Of a stretch of DNA of 64,000 nucleotides, positions 61,854 through 64,000 are shown one piece after another. The number at the start of each line of letters is the position of its first letter. Positions within the stretch are counted from its first letter, which is position 1. The translations under genes and the position numbers were made by a program. Origin of the DNA: Candidatus Gastranaerophilales bacterium (GTDB lineage Bacteria; Cyanobacteriota; Vampirovibrionia; Gastranaerophilales; Gastranaerophilaceae). The stretch lies in the NCBI GenBank assembly GCA_944325145.1, contig CALYDL010000001.1, positions 110,102 to 174,101 on the forward strand, given 5' to 3'. The notes under the pieces were generated by a model. That model made no database searches, was not told the DNA's origin, and saw nothing but the letters and a program-made list of their open reading frames with translations.

Positions 61854-62696
61854 TTATCTATTCTTAATATCTAAATAATAACTTGTAGCAACAAACATTG
61901 TAAAATAATAAACAAACCAACCTGAAATTAAACCTATGGCAGAACTTCCTATTTTTGCAGCTTCAAGACCATAAATAAAACCTGTTGGAATTAAAATTAC
62001 AAAATAAAAAACCGCAGGAATAATTGAAGTTAAAATTAAAAACAAAACAAAAACAGAAAAAATATTCTTAATTGAAAATGAAAGAGCATTTTTTATAACA
62101 GAAACATTATCGTCTTTGTTTTCATAAGCCCAAAAAATGTATGAAAATAAAAGCCCGAAAACAACAACCGCTAAAAAGAAAAGGCCAAGAAGCAAAACCA
62201 CAGCGGCAGCAAGAAAAGGTGCGTGTATTAAAATTGAAAAAGCGGTAGTTAAAGAAATTATAACCACAAAAGCCAATGAATAGAGAATGCTAAAAAACAT
62301 AACCCAAAGGTTGAATTTTAAATATTGATAAGAATATTCTTCAACGTATGAAAAATAATCTGAAGGGTTTTGTATGGGTTTATTTTCATATATATCTTTC
62401 GCTAAATATGAGATTGCAACAAGCCCCAAAAGAGATTTCCAAAATGTTACAAGAAACATTATAAAACCTGCAATAAAAAGAACACCGGCTAAAATAAAAT
62501 TAAAAAAGCCAAAACTTGTTTTTAATATAAAGGCAGGTGATACCATTAAAGTCATGGAAATAATATTTAAAATGGGAAAATAACACATTGATAAAAATGA
62601 AGATAAATTATTAAATAAAGCTGAAAGACCTTTACTTAAAGAAGAAAAAACAGATACCTGTTTAGCCGAATTAATATTGAATGTCTCGTTTGACAT
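61854..62696 (-). CDS. Polytopic membrane protein, 280 aa
   Basis: ATG 62694-62696 chosen: AAAGGAG lies 8 bases upstream (a TTG at 62702 is in frame). At least six hydrophobic segments, for example ILNIISMTLMVSPAFIL, FILAGVLFIAGFIMFLVTFW, ILYSLAFVVIISLTTAFSILI and AAAVVLLLGLFFLAVVVFGLLFSYIFW. The layout resembles DUF4013-type or YesL-like membrane proteins, but I cannot name the family. Divergent from the PHP gene. Confidence 0.75.
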   Translation of the reverse strand: MSNETFNINSAKQVSVFSSLSKGLSALFNNLSSFLSMCYFPILNIISMTLMVSPAFILKTSFGFFNFILAGVLFIAGFIMFLVTFWKSLLGLVAISYLAKDIYENKPIQNPSDYFSYVEEYSYQYLKFNLWVMFFSILYSLAFVVIISLTTAFSILIHAPFLAAAVVLLLGLFFLAVVVFGLLFSYIFWAYENKDDNVSVIKNALSFSIKNIFSVFVLFLILTSIIPAVFYFVILIPTGFIYGLEAAKIGSSAIGLISGWFVYYFTMFVATSYYLDIKNR

Positions 62697-62754
62697 AAAC
62701 AAACTCCTTTTTTAGTATATAATTTATAAAGCAAAATAATTATAGCATTTTTTC

Positions 62755-63411
62755 ATGAAAAATATATTTAGACAATTTACCAAAGATGATTTTTTTAAAA
62801 ACGTTAACCTGCACATTCATTCCACTTATTCTGATGGCAGGGTAGAATTTAATGAGCTTATAAAACAAGCAAAAGAATTAAATTTAAAATACTATTCAAT
62901 TACAGACCATAATTCAATTGAAGGCTATAAGCACCTTGAAAAAATGCCCGATGGGCTTATAGTTGGTGTTGAATTTGATTGTTTTTTTGACCTCAATTTG
63001 CCCCACATTTTAGGCTACAATGTAGATATTAATAACCCAGAATTAAACGCCTTAACCGCAGAATTTGAAAAAGGGATTATGGAAGTTCCAAAAAGAATTT
63101 TAACTTCAAGACACCCCAAAAAAGTTATAGAAGCAATACATTCAGCAGGCGGCATTGCGGTTTTGGCACACCCTTGCTGCTATTGGTGTTTAAGCTTGGA
63201 TAGGTTTATTCAAAAACTTGTTAAAATGGGGCTGGATGGCGTTGAAGTTTATTACCCGTACGATAGAATTACAAGAATAGTTAAATTTCATTCAAGAAAA
63301 ACTGTTAAAAAACTGGCCGAAAAATACAACCTTTTATTAACAGGCGGCGAAGACCAGCATTATTCACTTTTTAATATGGAGAAAAATATAAATTGGGATC
63401 GTATTCTATAA
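62755..63411 (+). CDS. PHP-domain metal-dependent phosphoesterase
   Basis: 218 residues. NLHIHSTYSDGRVEFNEL gives the first H-x-H metal site and SITDHNSIEG the next; GVEFDC, AVLAHPCC (His) and TGGEDQHY (Asp and His) complete the PHP metal-binding set. The family includes RNA-oligonucleotide phosphatases such as YciV/RnaAm-like 5'-3' exonucleases and histidinol phosphatases. The PHP core alone is present, without a polymerase. Its end overlaps the start of rnhC. Confidence 0.88.
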   Translation: MKNIFRQFTKDDFFKNVNLHIHSTYSDGRVEFNELIKQAKELNLKYYSITDHNSIEGYKHLEKMPDGLIVGVEFDCFFDLNLPHILGYNVDINNPELNALTAEFEKGIMEVPKRILTSRHPKKVIEAIHSAGGIAVLAHPCCYWCLSLDRFIQKLVKMGLDGVEVYYPYDRITRIVKFHSRKTVKKLAEKYNLLLTGGEDQHYSLFNMEKNINWDRIL

Positions 63412-64000
63412 AATTAGACCCAAATTTATGGGTACATTATAAAGAGGTTTTAACAAGCGAAGAGTGCGAGTTTAAAGTTCCCGATTACACATTTTTTCAA
63501 GCCAAAAATAAAAACTGGCAGTTTACTTTTTATAAAACAGGCAAAGTTTTAGTTCAAGGCAAAGACATTGATTATATAGTTAAAAAATATTTAGATAACA
63601 ATTTTGAATGCGAATTAAAACCGCAAACAGAAGGCGACATTGCACCATTCCCGCACATTGGGGTTGATGAATCCGGCAAAGGAGATTTTTTTGGGCCGCT
63701 TATTATTGCAGGCTGTTATTTAGATGAAAAACAGGCAAATTTCTTAAAAGAAAAAGGGATTAAAGATTCAAAAAAACTTGATGATAAAAAGATTTTAACT
63801 TTAGCTGATATTATAAAAGAAAATTCGATTTTTGAAATTGTTATTATAGGCAATAAAAAATATAACGAACTTTATTCAAAATTTAAAAACTTAAACAGCC
63901 TTCTTGCATGGGGGCATTCAACAGTTATTGAAAATTTATTAAATAAAACAAATGCAAAAATTGCAATTTCAGATAAATTTGCAGATGAAAGAGTTATTTT
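63393..64000 (+). CDS. rnhC: Ribonuclease HIII (partial, 3' end outside window)
   Basis: About 203 codons are visible from a probable TTG start at 63393, overlapping the PHP gene by 19 bases. An N-terminal substrate-binding (TBP-like) domain of about 85 residues precedes the catalytic motif GVDESGKGDFFGPLIIAG (Asp92, Glu93), which with the GKG insert is typical of RNase HIII rather than HII. LLAWGHST and ISDKFADERV follow. It cleaves RNA in RNA-DNA hybrids. GGAG lies 11 bases before the TTG, a slightly long spacing. Confidence 0.88.
   Translation, partial: MGSYSIKLDPNLWVHYKEVLTSEECEFKVPDYTFFQAKNKNWQFTFYKTGKVLVQGKDIDYIVKKYLDNNFECELKPQTEGDIAPFPHIGVDESGKGDFFGPLIIAGCYLDEKQANFLKEKGIKDSKKLDDKKILTLADIIKENSIFEIVIIGNKKYNELYSKFKNLNSLLAWGHSTVIENLLNKTNAKIAISDKFADERVI

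Overview
The window is AT-rich and gene-dense and looks like the chromosome of a gut-type, non-photosynthetic relative of cyanobacteria (Melainabacteria/Vampirovibrionia, most likely Gastranaerophilales). This placement is inference. It rests on a release factor 1 whose GGQ region reads like cyanobacterial RF1, DUF3326-like and DUF1822-like proteins (families I know mainly from cyanobacteria), a fermentative hydrogenase maturation gene (hydF), and several unrelated lineage-type proteins that share a short F-x-G/S/A motif. No phage, insertion sequence or CRISPR array was found.

Layout. 1-9273 (minus): a 96-aa unknown gene, lepA, then four tandem polytopic glycosyltransferase-like genes chained by 1-bp start/stop overlaps; the last runs off the left edge and is base-identical to its neighbour over 947 bp. 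9414-12653 (plus): dciA-like, a ClpX-type zinc-finger protein, a helical unknown, ruvX and a DUF1292 gene, from a clear promoter to a terminator. 12652-16100: glyA (minus), typA (plus) and a small XRE regulator (minus). 16100-17035 is an unusual non-coding zone: a 32-codon basic ORF divergent from the regulator, structured DNA, tRNA-Arg, and duplications of both ends of that tRNA, including a three-unit 110-112 bp tandem array. 17092-22081: a TPR protein, a membrane protein, tRNA-Thr, a PhoR-like kinase and rnpB, whose 3' end overlaps the kinase gene on the opposite strand. 22082-30626: a CheR-like methyltransferase, an NfnA/SudB-like flavoprotein, a 59-aa Cys-rich protein, leuC, a nitrilase-family amidase, a DacB-like peptidase, a secreted GH13 protein and hydF.

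30675-35874 is the most accessory-looking block: a ribbon-helix-helix protein, a TOPRIM (OLD-type) protein without its ATPase half, a papain-like protein, a phosphoribosyltransferase-like protein, a degenerate kinase-like protein and a NADAR-family protein, ending at tRNA-Cys. 36047-46918 is mostly core metabolism and translation: rpmE, thyX, prfA, rmuC, pyrF, ald, proB, proA, nadA, an unknown, and a DUF1822-like/zinc-finger/TM/TonB-C protein. 46927-53340 (minus): a pilin-like protein, DUF3326, holB, holA, a dicarboxylate symporter, yqeK and nadD. 53364-64000: rqcH, several very small genes with their own signals, a zinc-ribbon/Arg-Gly-rich protein, a U32 peptidase, a large lineage-type unknown, a polytopic membrane protein, a PHP hydrolase and the start of rnhC.

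The genes suggest a fermentative organism making its own thymidylate (ThyX), proline, pyrimidines and NAD precursors, with a standard replication clamp loader and ribosome-rescue factor, and a set of lineage-specific proteins with recognisable enzyme cores but no obvious pathway. All positions and motifs were read by eye; family assignments are from memory of motifs, not from searches.
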